This document shows positions 53,276-63,964 of a stretch of DNA of 64,000 nucleotides, one piece after another. How positions within the stretch are numbered: the stretch's first letter is position 1; each line of letters opens with the position of its first letter. The notes under the pieces were generated by a model. That model was not told where the DNA came from, ran no database searches, and saw only the letters and a program-made list of their open reading frames with translations. Both the position numbers and the translations under genes were made by a program. Origin of the DNA: Pectinophora gossypiella (lineage: Eukaryota; Arthropoda; Insecta; Lepidoptera; Gelechiidae); assembly GCF_024362695.1 (NCBI RefSeq), contig NC_065410.1, positions 3,220,001 through 3,284,000 of the forward strand. The letters run 5' to 3'.

Positions 53276-56200
53276 ATGTTTCAATACAAGTGTTTATTGT
53301 TTTGCTTGTTTTTTCTTGTGGGTGGTGTTTTTGGACAAAGAATAGGTAATCCTGGTGAGTACTTATTCAAAGTATTCTACATTAAAAAATCGTATTGTTC
53401 AAAATAACACAATATTATTTCGTCATTTAGAGCAGTAGTAGCAGTTGATAGAAGCTTGCCTCTCACTTTGAGGTCGCAGATTCGAATCCAGCACAGGCGT
53501 AAACTAATGATTGTCGAATTTGTTTTCGAATTTATGTTTGGATCATAAATGATTATCACGTTCTCAGCGGTGAAGGAAAGATCGTGAGGAAACCCGCATT
53601 CCCGAAAATTACATTTTCGGAAGTATGTGACCTAACCTGTATTGAGCTGGTTTTCCCTTAACGGGTTGGAAGGTCAGACAGACAGTCCCTTCTGTAAAAA
53701 ACCGGACCTGTTAAATCTTCAGGTTAGGTAAGCAGACCTTGTGAAAAACGGGATAAAGGGAGATGACGATTTTTCGTAATTTAAATACAATACAAAAGAA
53801 TGTCGACATAAATAAAATAAATGTAACGTGTATTTGGTTTAATAGATTAGATACTCAGGACAAACTACTGTGTTCAAAAATGCGCATAAAAAAATAATAA
53901 TAAAAAAGTTTATTTAGGTAAAATACACACATTAATACGCATACTGCTTTCCAGATGACACGGAAATCATCGTACGTCCTTGTCGCACATACGATACAAA
54001 TTGTATTCGCGAATTCTTCGCCAAACATGCGTACTGCAAGAAGAGATTTGATCAAGTTCCTGATCCACTGATACGGTAAGAGCCTTACCTCACTAGTACA
54101 CCATGGTCGCGACACCAGCGGAAAATTATTCGACAATGAATTACGCGACCGAATGCGGTATAAAGGGTTATTTTCCTTATTTTTCTTTTATTGGAGATGT
54201 CCTTAGAAAAAGGTTCAGTACGATTTACTCTGAACTAGCGCGCGTGTATGAAACGATTTATGAATGTGGAGGAAGCAAGAGAAGTATGTCAGGATCGAAG
54301 CATAATATGAAAGTTAATGTATGTATTTTAACGATAATGAATTGTCAAAATATCCTTTATTTCCAGCTCGCAGAGCGTTGAATACGATTCTCGACTTAAC
54401 CTGACGATTACTCTCAATAATCAAGTAATTAATGGCATAAACGGAAGGATTGAAGAATTTTAGTAAGTATACTATAAGAAATAAGATATTTATAATGAAA
54501 ACTAGACAACTGGGCAGTAGAGTGGTTGATTCTCATCTACTAACGTCATTGTGCTAAAGATGAATCAGGTTTTATACCCGACTGCAGCCAAGCAAAAAGG
54601 AGGGTTATGTGTTTGACCGCTATGTATGTATGCACGTCTGTTCCAATTTAACTTCTAAACCACCTGTCAGAATTCGAATGTCATTGCTAATCCATTTTAA
54701 GAGTTTGCTTACACGGCATACGACCACGGGTATCTGGTAAACATCACTATTCTACAGATAATGTAGACAGTGTCTATGAAGCACTTTTTTCATGATTTTA
54801 TAAGCTAATGCTAGAGCGGCAAGGTCTACCACACGCTTTGCAGATGTAGTCAATAACAGGTGGTCCCGTACCACTTCCATGTAGGCTGGCTTGTTTTTCT
54901 GTCTCATCTAATGCCGGTGATATCATATTACAATTTGAAGTCAGTGGTGACGGAATGCTCCGTCCTGTTCTAGCAAAAATACTCTTCCTATTACCATTTC
55001 TTTCTAACTCCTTGATTTCGGAGGGCTATAATTATTCCATTTTGCAACGAATTTTGATTCCGTTTAAACATTTGGCCATCAGTCTGTGTCTCTTTTGGAA
55101 CTATAACGTTACATTACTAGTTTTTGATACTTTTCAACTACCTTATTTTAAAGAAAAGTAATTTTGTTACAAGTACCTGTGATGTTAACATAGTTTTTGT
55201 TTACTTTTTCAGCATAAATAAAGACACAGACAAACTTGTGTTTGCCGTAGAGTTTCGAAACTTAAACAAAATGGCCAATGACTCATATTTCACGTTTCAT
55301 CGTCGGGCTAAGGAGCCTGTTGTCACGAGAGCTTATGCTGAAGTACTTTATCGTGAGTATTTCTTCGTCTTCTTTCATGGAAGTGACATCTTTAATCGAT
55401 CACACCTGCCCTGATGTCAAGGTTATTATTAAGACTCCAAAGATCCCTGACGTGCGTCATAACTGACACCAACTGCTTCACGTTGCTTGCGACAAATCCT
55501 GAAAACCACGTGATATCAATTACCTATGATCCAAACTCATAGAGTCAAATTCAGTGGTTAAGAGCCCAAGACAAGATTCGTACTCATGACTATGGCGATA
55601 AGGCCGCCATTTGCCATTTACTTGGTTAAGAGTCTTTTGTCAATATTTCCTTTTATTTTGGTGCAATAAAGTATATTTGTATGATCCAAGTAGTTAATGC
55701 CATCTGCGACAAATCTACAATACCAAAGTCACGTCAAAAAAGAAAAGTATGATATAAGTAAGTCAGTGAGTAAGTCTTTTCAGGCTTGAATCACCTGATT
55801 GTCCGAAAAAGTAAGATGATTCCGTGCTTCGGAGGGCACGTAAAGCCAATGGTCCCGGCTATTAGCCGTAAAAACATCTCCACCAACCCGCAGTGGAGCA
55901 GCGTGGTGAAGTATGCTCCGTACCCCCTCCGGTGAATTGAGGGGAGGCCTTTGCCCTGCAGTGGGACATAAATAGGCTGTTTATGTTATGTTGTTATAAC
56001 TAGTTATAAGTAAGTCACGCTTTCCCCCAACAGGGCTATCATGAATTACAAAATATTAGCTTTTCACCAGTTAGTGGTATTCATTCAAAATCCAAATCCA
56101 AGGCTTATGGTAAAAGTACTAAACCAACTTACGTTAGTGATAGTGTTTTTGGTAAGGACCCCTACAAGTGAATGATTATTTTTGCAGCGTCGGTGGTCAT

Positions 56201-56873
56201 AACAGCCATCATACCTAATGTGAAGAACCTCCAATTAGAACGAGCTGAAATAACAACATTCGCGAACGATGCTGTGGTACCAACATTTATCGGACCTGAG
56301 GCTGCTATTAGTTCAGGTAACAATACAATTGATAAAATCTTACTTGATAGAAAAAGGGAAATAAAATATTGTTTAGTGGAGCATCACAGGTTAAGTCTTT
56401 CCTTCTTATCGTGTGGGTTGTGAGGTGGCATACCAACTTGGGTTATTATTGAGCCGCCAAAGGCCCCTGACATGGCTCATGTAACGACTACTTACATCAG
56501 TAAGTAGTAACCGGGACCAACGGAAGCACGGATCATCTTACTTTCGGACAATCAGGTGATCAGCCTATAAAGTCCTAACAAAACTAGGGATCACAAAGTG
56601 ATTTTTATGATTAGGTCCCCACCGGGTTTCGAACCAGGGGCCTCCGGATCGTGAGTCCAACGCTCAACCACTGGACCACGGAGGCCGTTAAATTTACTTA
56701 AATGAGAGTTATGTTTTTGTTCATTTGCAGATCCACAGGTGCAACTAACGATTGCTGAATTTATAGCAGACATTCAGACACATACACAAGAAGCATACCT
56801 AAAAGATTCAGCATTTTATATCTGCACTTTCATACAATATCAACTTTGTGATTTTGGATTACTACTTACATAA
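53276..56873 (+). CDS. Gene D: secreted JHBP/takeout-like protein, 235 aa
   Basis: Exons 53276-53354, 53955-54075, 54367-54462, 55213-55352, 56188-56316, 56731-56873; GT/AG, phases 1,2,2,1,1. Signal peptide MFQYKCLLFCLFFLVGGVFG, then QRIGNPDD. Exon 2 has VRPCRTYDTNC, AYCKK and VPDPLIR. Exon 3 carries one more codon than gene C and ends GINGRIEEF. Exon 4 has HRRAKEPVVTRAY. Exon 5 ERAEITTF lacks the cysteine. Exon 6 has YICTFIQYQLCDFG. A cryptic acceptor-like CTTACAG lies about 35 bp before the ATG, so a non-coding leader exon is possible. A SINE ends about 43 bp before exon 6. Function inferred as for the neighbours. Confidence 0.86.
53431..53768 (+). mobile_element. tRNA-derived SINE (family 2), full length, gene D intron 1
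   Basis: The clearest family-2 copy: 'gcagttgatagaagcttgcc', 'cagattcgaatccagcacag', 'attgtcgaatttgttttcga', 'ctcagcggtgaaggaaagat' and 'ctgttaaatcttcaggttag', ending 'acgggataaagggagatgac'. Confidence 0.85.
54205..54305 (+). pseudogene. LINE 3' fragment in gene D intron 2
   Basis: 'aggttcagtacgatttactc', 'tgaactagcgcgcgtgtatg' and 'ggaagcaagagaagtatgtc' are the sense orientation of the 25725 LINE tail, abutting gene D exon 3. Confidence 0.5.
54573..54690 (+). repeat. Dispersed repeat (47197 family), gene D intron 3
   Basis: 'tacccgactgcagccaagca' and 'ggagggttatgtgtttgacc', then 'gctatgtatgtatgcacgtc'. Confidence 0.5.
55505..55745. repeat. SINE family 2 and 19285-family scraps, gene D intron 4
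   Basis: Antisense family-2 head remnants at 55505-55620 ('acctatgatccaaactcata', 'gagcccaagacaagattcgt'), then 'gtagttaatgccatctgcga' (55683-55745) from the 19285 family. Confidence 0.5.
55790..55985 (+). mobile_element. SINE family 1b, 3' part, gene D intron 4
   Basis: 'cttgaatcacctgattgtcc', 'atgattccgtgcttcggagg', 'cagcgtggtgaagtatgctc' and 'ggggaggcctttgccctgca'. tRNA head missing. Confidence 0.75.
56402..56688 (-). mobile_element. SINE family 1, near full length, gene D intron 5
   Basis: Antisense from 'cttcttatcgtgtgggttgt' to 'ccactggaccacggaggccg', with the B-box complement 'ccccaccgggtttcgaacca'. Its tRNA head lies only about 43 bp upstream of the exon 6 start at 56731. Confidence 0.8.
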
Positions 56874-57088
56874 CTAAGACTTTAAATGCATCTCTAAATC
56901 TCCGTTCATTGCCAACAGTTCTATTTCATATAAAGTCGAATATGAGTTCAGTGTGCAGAAATGTTTCTTAAGCATTATTATAATTTGAATTATTAAATGG
57001 TATATTGGTTAAAATCTCGTTTCGTTTCTCAAGCATTAACCTTGCTTCCTGGGGTTGCCTCATAATTTTATGCTGCTTGAAAACAAGA

Positions 57089-57094
57089 AATAAA
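57089..57094 (+). terminator. Poly(A) signal of gene D
   Basis: AATAAA about 215 bp after the stop, followed by a long T run. Confidence 0.5.
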
Positions 57095-57189
57095 CACTTT
57101 TTTTTTTTTTCGTTTATGTCATTTCACTTACCATGAGCGCCACCATTACGTTCGAGAGCCTTAGCGAAACGTGACGCAAGAAAAGGCTT

Positions 57190-57375
57190 TAATGCCTTCC
57201 TTATTGGTCACTCAATCTGGATGTCACTCATCGAACTCCGGGCGCAGGTAGGGCGCTGTCGGTGCAATTTAACCAAATGGAGACATGCTGGAGAAACGGT
57301 TTGTGACTGTGGAGTCTTACCACAAGCAATGCCCTACTTCCTTGCACGTTCTCAATGCCCCAACACCTGCACGCG
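57190..57375 (+). pseudogene. LINE ORF2 C-terminal fragment
   Basis: Open reading containing LRAQVGRCRCNLTKWRHAGE, then TVCDCGVLPQAM and QCPNTC. The pattern R-x-G-x-G-R..., C-x-C-G, ..., C-P matches the zinc-like tail after reverse transcriptase in R1/Jockey-type LINEs. No upstream RT domain remains. The 95-residue frame starting at 57221 is only this debris. Confidence 0.5.
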
Positions 57376-57869
57376 AAAGTCACAGACAAAGCAGTGGTCG
57401 CGGCAACTGTTCAAAGTTTACTTAATTAAAATTTTGAACCAGCAACAGGACAACAGAAAGTTGAAATTATTCAGTACTTATTTCGGGTCAGATTTCTCAG
57501 AGTTCTAAACCACTGAATCCGAATTTGTTCGAGTCGAAGAAATAAAACATCCGGAAGAAAAATCCATGTGTTTTGTCGAACTCGAAACCTAAATGTTCTG
57601 CAGAGTTTACACGTACCGATGTATTGGCCAATTCATAACTAACTTATCAAATTTTAAAGTTCTTTGATCACCTGCGAAAACAATCACCTAAGTGAGGGAG
57701 AGCCCGATTCGAAGGACATATCAAAAAAACCTCTTCTTCAACATTTTCTCCGAAAATATGAAGAACCATGCCGAATCAGAATCATTTATTCAACGTTATT
57801 ATCATGGATAAACTTGTGGATGCTTCGGAGCACCAACGTGCTCTCCGAAACTAATTACTCCGTTAACAG
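57376..57869. other. Spacer between genes D and E
   Basis: Nothing recognised other than short repeat scraps. Confidence 0.4.
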
Positions 57870-57975
57870 AACTGGGGAGTTAAAAAGGCCTCATCGAAGC
57901 AATTCATCTAAAAAAGCAATATTGCAATTTGACATTGGCGCATATAAAAGTAAGTGCGCAATGCAAACAAACAAC
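57870..57975. repeat. MITE fragment of the GCAATATTGC family
   Basis: 'ctggggagttaaaaaggcct', 'gcaattcatctaaaaaagca' and 'atattgcaatttgacattgg'. Left half only. Confidence 0.55.
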
Positions 57976-58242
57976 TAATGCAACAAAATATCCCAGTAGT
58001 TCTGTTAACATAACTTTAGAACAAAACTATTTAGTACGAGTAATTAGTAGATTAAATCTTCAGTTCTTATTCAGTGATAATTGCATATTAAAATGATCAA
58101 TATTTATCACTCACACTTCACAAAAAAATTAATTATTTATTTATGATTACACTGTTTACACGCAAGATGGGGATTAGTGAGCTACTTAACACCTTCTTAT
58201 ACTCGTATTACGTGTAGGTACTTGCACTTATTTTGCAGCATT

Positions 58243-61200
58243 ATGAGTTACTACAAGTGTTTTTTAGTTTGTTTGCTTTGTTTTGTGAGTGAAGGCTTCA
58301 GCCAAAGAGTAGGCAACCCTGGTGAGTATATAAAATTTGTCGATATTCATTAACGGTTTTTATACTAAAAAAAATATAATTATCAAAATCGGTTCACAAA
58401 CGACGAAGTTATCCCTGAACAAACATAAAAAAAAAATATACGGTCGAATAAATAATTGAGAACCTCCTCCTTTTTCGAAGTCGGTAAAAAGTGTACTCAT
58501 TTTGACAGGTGGGTCGTTCTTCTTTTTATCGACAATAAAAATACACTTCCTCAATATATCGGATTTAACATCTTTAAAATTATAACGACAATAAATATTT
58601 TAAATCATCATAAATATAAAAATGTGTCTATACAGTGTCTAAATTGTCGACTATTTAGTGTTTCTCTTTATCTTGTAAAAATACTTTTCTTTGCAAGGGC
58701 ATTCCAAAAAATATTGTGACAGAGTGACTTTTCATCAGAGACAGCATTTCAATTTACCACTATGTCACTAATCACTAATCGAGGAACAACCGATTAGTAT
58801 TTTGAGTATAATAAGATTAACTTTATTTTTGGACAATGGAAATATTAAATAAAATTCTAAAACATATAACTTATCAGGACGAAGAACAGATCATTGTCGA
58901 TAAAAAAGAAGAATGACACACTTACTCTTTTAAAGAACTATTTATTATTTATAAAACAGTTCACGTTCCGTATTATTGATTTTTTAGAAATTAATTGTGA
59001 TTTTAACACATAAAAAAATTATTAAAACTCTTGATGTATTTTTTCATTACTTAGATATTTTAATATTAGTGCTTTATGATTTCAAAGTGCAATTTATTTA
59101 TTTTTTTTAATTTTGTTTTTGCCGTAAACGTGACCAATTATTGGTCAGCAAAAATTTAGTATCGATCGCCATCGACTCGCAAAGAAGAATTATTTTACTA
59201 AATAATTTTGCCGTTTTTGATTTACCCGTACAGATGACACGGCACTCATTGAACGTCCTTGTCGGTCATACGACTTGAATTGTATCCGCGAATTCTTTGC
59301 CAAACATGCGTACTGCAAGAAGAGTTATCTTCAAATTCCTGATCCTTTTATACGGTGAGTACATGCAAACATTTAGTGACCCACTTGCACCAATAAAGCA
59401 CATACACCAATAATAGACAGTATATCAATACTACATTATATTAATACTACAGTATGTTAATACAGTACATTAATACTACAGTATGTTAAAACTACAGTAT
59501 ATTAATACTACAGTATATTTATTTTGATTCGAAACGCAGAAACGCTGTATAAATCATCTGATCAAGATATAAAGGCCTATGATGATCTTCTTCTTCTCTC
59601 GTGCGGGTTGAGAGGTAGATTACCAACCTCATCAACCCTGGTGACAGGGTTACTATTGAGTCGCCAAAGGCCCCTGACATGACTCATGTAACGACTACTG
59701 ACTTACATCAGTAAGCAGTAACCGGGACCAACGGCTTAACGTGCCTATGATGATGTTTTATTTCGTTTTTTTTTTTATTTGATATGTAGTATATTTTCGG
59801 CTGGCTATCGCAATTTGACATTTCAATCAATGCATAAAAATGTCAAATAACTTGTGTCAAATGTTTTGCTTCAATGTGATCTTTTTAAACCCCATGACCT
59901 CTTCGGAACAACAAATTTTCTTCGAGTTATACTTTTGTTTTTCAGGCAACAAGACGTTGAATATGCTCCTAGAGTTAATGTCACTGTAAGTGTTCTTAAT
60001 CAAGTAAACAACGGACTGAACGGGAGGGTTGAAGAATTTTAGTAAGTATGGTTCTATTCTAATAGTAAGGCATTGTTAAAATATATTATTATATCCTTGA
60101 TACACAAAATATGTACGTGCTTCTGCTGGGCACAGGCCTCCCCTCAATCAACCGGAGGGGGTATGGAGCATACTCCACCACGCTGCTCACTGCGGACTGG
60201 TGGAGTTGTTTTGCGGCTTATAGCCGAGACCAACAGCTTAACGTGACCTCTGAAGTACGAAATCATCTTACTTTTCCGGACAATCAGGTGATTCAAGCCT
60301 ACAATGTCCTTACCAATTAAGGAACAGTGTCACAAAGTCACTTCGACAATATGCCTATCAAGAATTGAACTCGGACCTCCAGATCGTGAGCCCAACGCTC
60401 TAACCACTAGAGCACGTAAGACCCAGAGGTCTTACCTGCTTATGCAACTGTGCAACGTGGCAAAATCGCGAGCGTCAGACTCGGAGCTCTTGAGAACCCA
60501 AATAAAATGTGTCCTTCAGCGCCCTCCATTAATCTGGCCAAGTAGTTAATGTCATTTGCGGCAAATCTACAATAAATCACGTCAGAAAAATAATAAAAAT
60601 AAAGTTGTGTGTATGTTTCTGAATATTTTGTAAATTGTTTTTTTAAGTATTTTTAATACGTCTATATTTCATTAAAAGTCATAAGACCGACGAATGTCTT
60701 TTTAAAATCCCAGCCCATTACACTCCGGACACTTCATACGAACAATCTCGTTTTACACAGATACTACACATTGGCGTTATCGTATACGCGCATCTGTGTG
60801 TGTAACTTCTGACACCACACGATTCGAGTCTAAACTATGTTCGAGGGGTTGGGGGTGGTAAACCTAGCTCAACCGGTGGTGGGGAGCGGAGAGTTGCCGT
60901 TCTATACCTATTTTTCCATATTCTATGCTATTGTGTCTGGAAATCCTATTAACCCTAATAACCCTAACCCTTATTGCTATTGCTATTCTCATTTTCGACA
61001 GCATAAACAGAGACACGGACAAACTTATCATCGCAGTTGAATTGCGCAACTTCACGCAAGCGGCCGAAGACCTCTTCTTTATATTTCACCGTCGGGCAAA
61101 GGAGCCTGTGGTCACAAGAGCCTTTGCTTCTGTTAATTATCGTAAGTATATTAAAAAGGTTACTATGGCCAGGTGCTGTCTCTGACGGCGACTGCCCTCG

Positions 61201-62984
61201 ACACCACATGACGAAAATAATGTACGATAAGGTGCAAAAGTCCAATCAGTTTCTTGCAAAGTAATAAATTAACTGTTTGCACTTAAAGGCGATTCTCACA
61301 CTGCCCCGCATGATGCATCGTAGCGCGTGGATGCGTGTTCTTCCGTTGCTTGTAAGTATCTCCGTTTTTATAGAAAACTCGCACGGTCTAACACACAAAA
61401 AAATGCATCCGCATGAACGTGCGTGGATGCATCATGCGGGCCAGTGTGAGAATCGCCTAAGACCTCCTAGTTGTCCAATGTCCATGTTGTCACTGTAATA
61501 GACCAAAAACACCTACAAAACACAAGTTTTATAATTATGACAACTAATGGTTCATAATTTCACCACTCCCAGGCCCAGTGATTGCAATTTTGCTCTTTGA
61601 TTGTACTTACAGGCACTAGCAAAATTGGAACCGCATAGCTAAGCATTATTTTTATTTGCAGATTATAATTATTATTTAATACTAAATTTGCTCTACTTTT
61701 TACTTCAAATACTTTTATTTCGTTATACACGTGTACGAGAAATATATTAAATAAAAGACTTTTGTTCATATTGCGAATGGTCCCGGTGTCTGAAAAAAAA
61801 ATGGATCAGGCAACTGATCCAGTGGTTCTACTTTCGAAGCGGGTCCAGTTGTTCAAGACTCAAATACGACTTGCACCAAACAGTTATGAAAAAATATCTT
61901 ACGAGCAAATTACGAAAAATATTACGGCAAAATGTTGCAATGGCCTCATTAACCAAAAAAGCTGAGGTTACAATAGGTCACATGGTTGCGACTGAGAGAT
62001 AGTGTCCTTATTCACGTGTTCAACCATTATTATCATGCACTGGTCACTGGTCACTTATCATGATACGGTTTATCTTATATTCGTAAAACCGAATGTATTT
62101 AGAGTTAATATAAGTACGTGAAACAATTGTACTACTTATACACTTTTTTTATAAATGGAATAAACACCGTAATTACAACTTTTGTTTTGCAGCTTCAGTA
62201 ACCATAACAGCTGTAATACCCAACATTGACAACCTGCAGTTAGAAAGAGCTGAGTGTACAGTTTTTTTCAACAGTTTTACAGCTATCAATATTATCAATC
62301 CCCAAGCAGCTATAAGCACAGGTAACAAAATAAAAAGAAAACTCTATGGTAAAAAAATAAAGTTAAAGATAACTTATCAGGGTCAGAGGCAGACGGAGGA
62401 AGCTCCGTCGCTCCCAGGGTTAACTAATTAATGCCCTCGGGTATGCGCAACCATCAAGACACCACGAGGGTTAGCCAAGTTGGAAACGATTAAGTCAATA
62501 GACAGTGACAATTTTATCACTTTCACTTCAGAGGTATTCTATGCTTTCACTGAATCAAATACAATCGACAGTAGCAATATTTTGTTGTTTTTTTTAAACA
62601 AAACGAAGGTTCCTTGCCAAGGTTTTTCGGCTATACAGGTTGTGAGAAGTTGCAGTACTTTTAGGCAGATGAGACGTTGTAATAATAAATGTAAGAATAA
62701 CTGTGTGTATCGTCAATTTTAAGATCTTTGTCGTCTTAATAATAGCGTTTAAGTAAATATCTTTATTTAGTGGGTAACTATGTGCCCACCTAAGTTGTTA
62801 GGGATTATGGGTAAGTTTATAAATAGGTGTTATTTTTTCAGATCCGCAAGTGCCTCTAGCTGTAGCAGAATTTATATCAAACGTTCCGTTGAACAGCCAG
62901 GAACTTCTGTTGTCAGATGCAGCGTATTATATCACCACATTCATACAATATAAAATTTGTGATTTTGGAATACGTCTCACATAA
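58243..62984 (+). CDS. Gene E: secreted JHBP/takeout-like protein, 235 aa
   Basis: Exons 58243-58321, 59234-59354, 59946-60041, 61002-61141, 62193-62321, 62842-62984; GT/AG, phases 1,2,2,1,1. Longest introns of the set, filled by SINEs and MITEs. Signal peptide MSYYKCFLVCLLCFVSEGFS, then QRVGNPDD. Exon 2 has RPCRSYDLNC, AYCKK and IPDPFIR. Exon 3 ends GLNGRVEEF. Exon 4 has INRDTDKLIIAVEL and HRRAKEPVVTRAF. Exon 5 ERAECTVFF keeps the cysteine seen in A. Exon 6 has YITTFIQYKICDFG: the first exon-6 cysteine of C and D is Thr here. Five cysteines, differently arranged. An acceptor-like TTTTGCAG lies four bases before the ATG, so a leader exon is possible. Confidence 0.87.
58322..59233 (+). other. 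Gene E intron 1, no repeat recognised
   Basis: AT-rich intron; two short open frames (58360-58719) carry no motif. Confidence 0.5.
59420..59520. repeat. Short tandem repeat, unit about 20-24 bp, gene E intron 2
   Basis: TTAATACTACAGTATG and near copies (TTAATACAGTACA, TTAATACTACAGTATA) repeat about five times with small length changes. Confidence 0.75.
59588..59745 (-). mobile_element. SINE family 1, 3' half, gene E intron 2
   Basis: 'tcgtgcgggttgagaggtag', 'attaccaacctcatcaaccc' and 'gtaaccgggaccaacggctt', antisense. Confidence 0.7.
59800..59905. repeat. MITE fragment of the GCAATATTGC family
   Basis: 'ctatcgcaatttgacatttc', 'gcttcaatgtgatctttttaa' minus its last base, and 'atgtcaaataacttgtgtca', degenerate, just before exon 3 of gene E. 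Confidence 0.45.
60118..60417 (-). mobile_element. SINE family 1b, full length, gene E intron 3
   Basis: Antisense: 'ctgctgggcacaggcctccc', 'ctcaatcaaccggagggggt', 'gcatactccaccacgctgct' and 'caggtgattcaagcctacaa', to 'cccaacgctctaaccactag'. Counterpart of 27989-28293. Confidence 0.8.
60495..60590 (+). repeat. Fragment of the 19285 repeat family
   Basis: 'ttcagcgccctccattaatc', 'tggccaagtagttaatgtca' and 'tttgcggcaaatctacaata'. Confidence 0.55.
61287..61459. repeat. MITE with long inverted repeats, gene E intron 4
   Basis: Left AGGCGATTCTCACACTGCCC, then CGCATGATGCATCGTAGCGC. Right TGCGTGGATGCATCATGCGG, then GCCAGTGTGAGAATCGCCT. The arms are about 45 bp and near-perfect reverse complements. 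About 173 bp total. Confidence 0.85.
61460..62192 (+). other. Rest of gene E intron 4
   Basis: AT-rich; nothing recognised. Confidence 0.4.
62590..62700 (+). mobile_element. Retroposon 3' fragment (42117 family), gene E intron 5
   Basis: 'gttccttgccaaggtttttc', 'ggctatacaggttgtgagaa' and 'cttttaggcagatgagacgt'. Tail absent. Confidence 0.55.
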
Positions 62985-63026
62985 AATTGAAACTAAGCAC
63001 CGTTATAATAACTGTTATGGCAAAAG

Positions 63027-63032
63027 AATAAA
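63027..63032 (+). terminator. Poly(A) signal of gene E
   Basis: AATAAA 43 bp after the stop codon. Confidence 0.6.
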
Positions 63033-63349
63033 AAAGAAACATGTTACGTAAAAATGAAATAAACGAAAGAAACATAACTGATACATTAAAAAGATTTTCG
63101 AAATTATTAAACGGTGTCTTATGTGATTTTTTTTAGTTTTATTTTACCTGTACGTATATTGTTTGGGAAGATCCTACGTAAGTAGTTAAGAAACATAAAC
63201 ATTATGTGTTGTAAATACCCGACTTGCCATGACATTCACTACTTGGCCGGAAATGAATAATTATTTTGATTGAATAAACGGAATAATATTCTCGCCAGCT
63301 ATATTTAGGTTACATGAACCAGAGTCATGGAACCTAAACTTAGTGGCGA

Positions 63350-63964
63350 CGTGAGCTACAGAACCCGAAAAATATCATGTAGTGTGACCAGCAAACATAT
63401 CAAGAGCTTCGGCCAATAGACTCAGCGAATGCTATCTACGTGGAGAGATGTCGTACGGCTATTGGTCAAAGCTGTGCCGCGAGGGCTGGAACAATTAGGT
63501 GGCTATCGCACGATGCGGTCAACCGCACGCTGAGATGGTACTGCCAGTGTGCTAAGGATCGGTGGTTTACATACAAGTCAATACTACCTTGCTGACCGGT
63601 TCACAGTCAGCCGTGACCGCGACCTCGCAATAGTTACATACCTACATCAATGGCGTCGAGTGATAACTGCTTAAGGACGCGTTCAGGGATGCGCGGCGCG
63701 TCAAGCGTATGGCAATATAAACGAAGAAGCCTTTTTGCTGGCATTTGTTTGAATTGTAGCGTCATATATGGCGAGTGACGCCGCGGGCGACGCGGCAAGC
63801 AGCGTGGCATAGGTGACGCGGCGAGGGATGCGCCGGGTGACGCGCCACGACACGCTATGTCACTGAACTGCGCTCGCTGCTTGACGGAGAAAACGCTTAA
63901 CGCCCAGGGCACCGCGCTGCGTAACGCCCCGCGTATCCCTGAACTCCCTGAACGCGGGCTTACT
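63350..63964. other. GC-rich stretch of unknown nature
   Basis: Marked rise in G+C against AT-rich surroundings. 'cgcgttcagggatgcgcggc' and, in inverted sense, 'cccctgaactccctgaacgc'-type sequence suggest imperfect inverted ends; 'gtgacgcggcgagggatgcg' and 'gccgggtgacgcgccacgac' are internal near-repeats. The 92-residue minus-strand frame has no motif. Could be an end of a DNA transposon or a CpG-rich promoter of a gene beyond the window. Confidence 0.4.

Noticed and set aside
57221..57508. 95-residue plus-strand frame as a cysteine-rich gene
   Set aside because: The C-x-C-G and C-P pattern fits the tail of a LINE ORF2, with no start context or splice sites.
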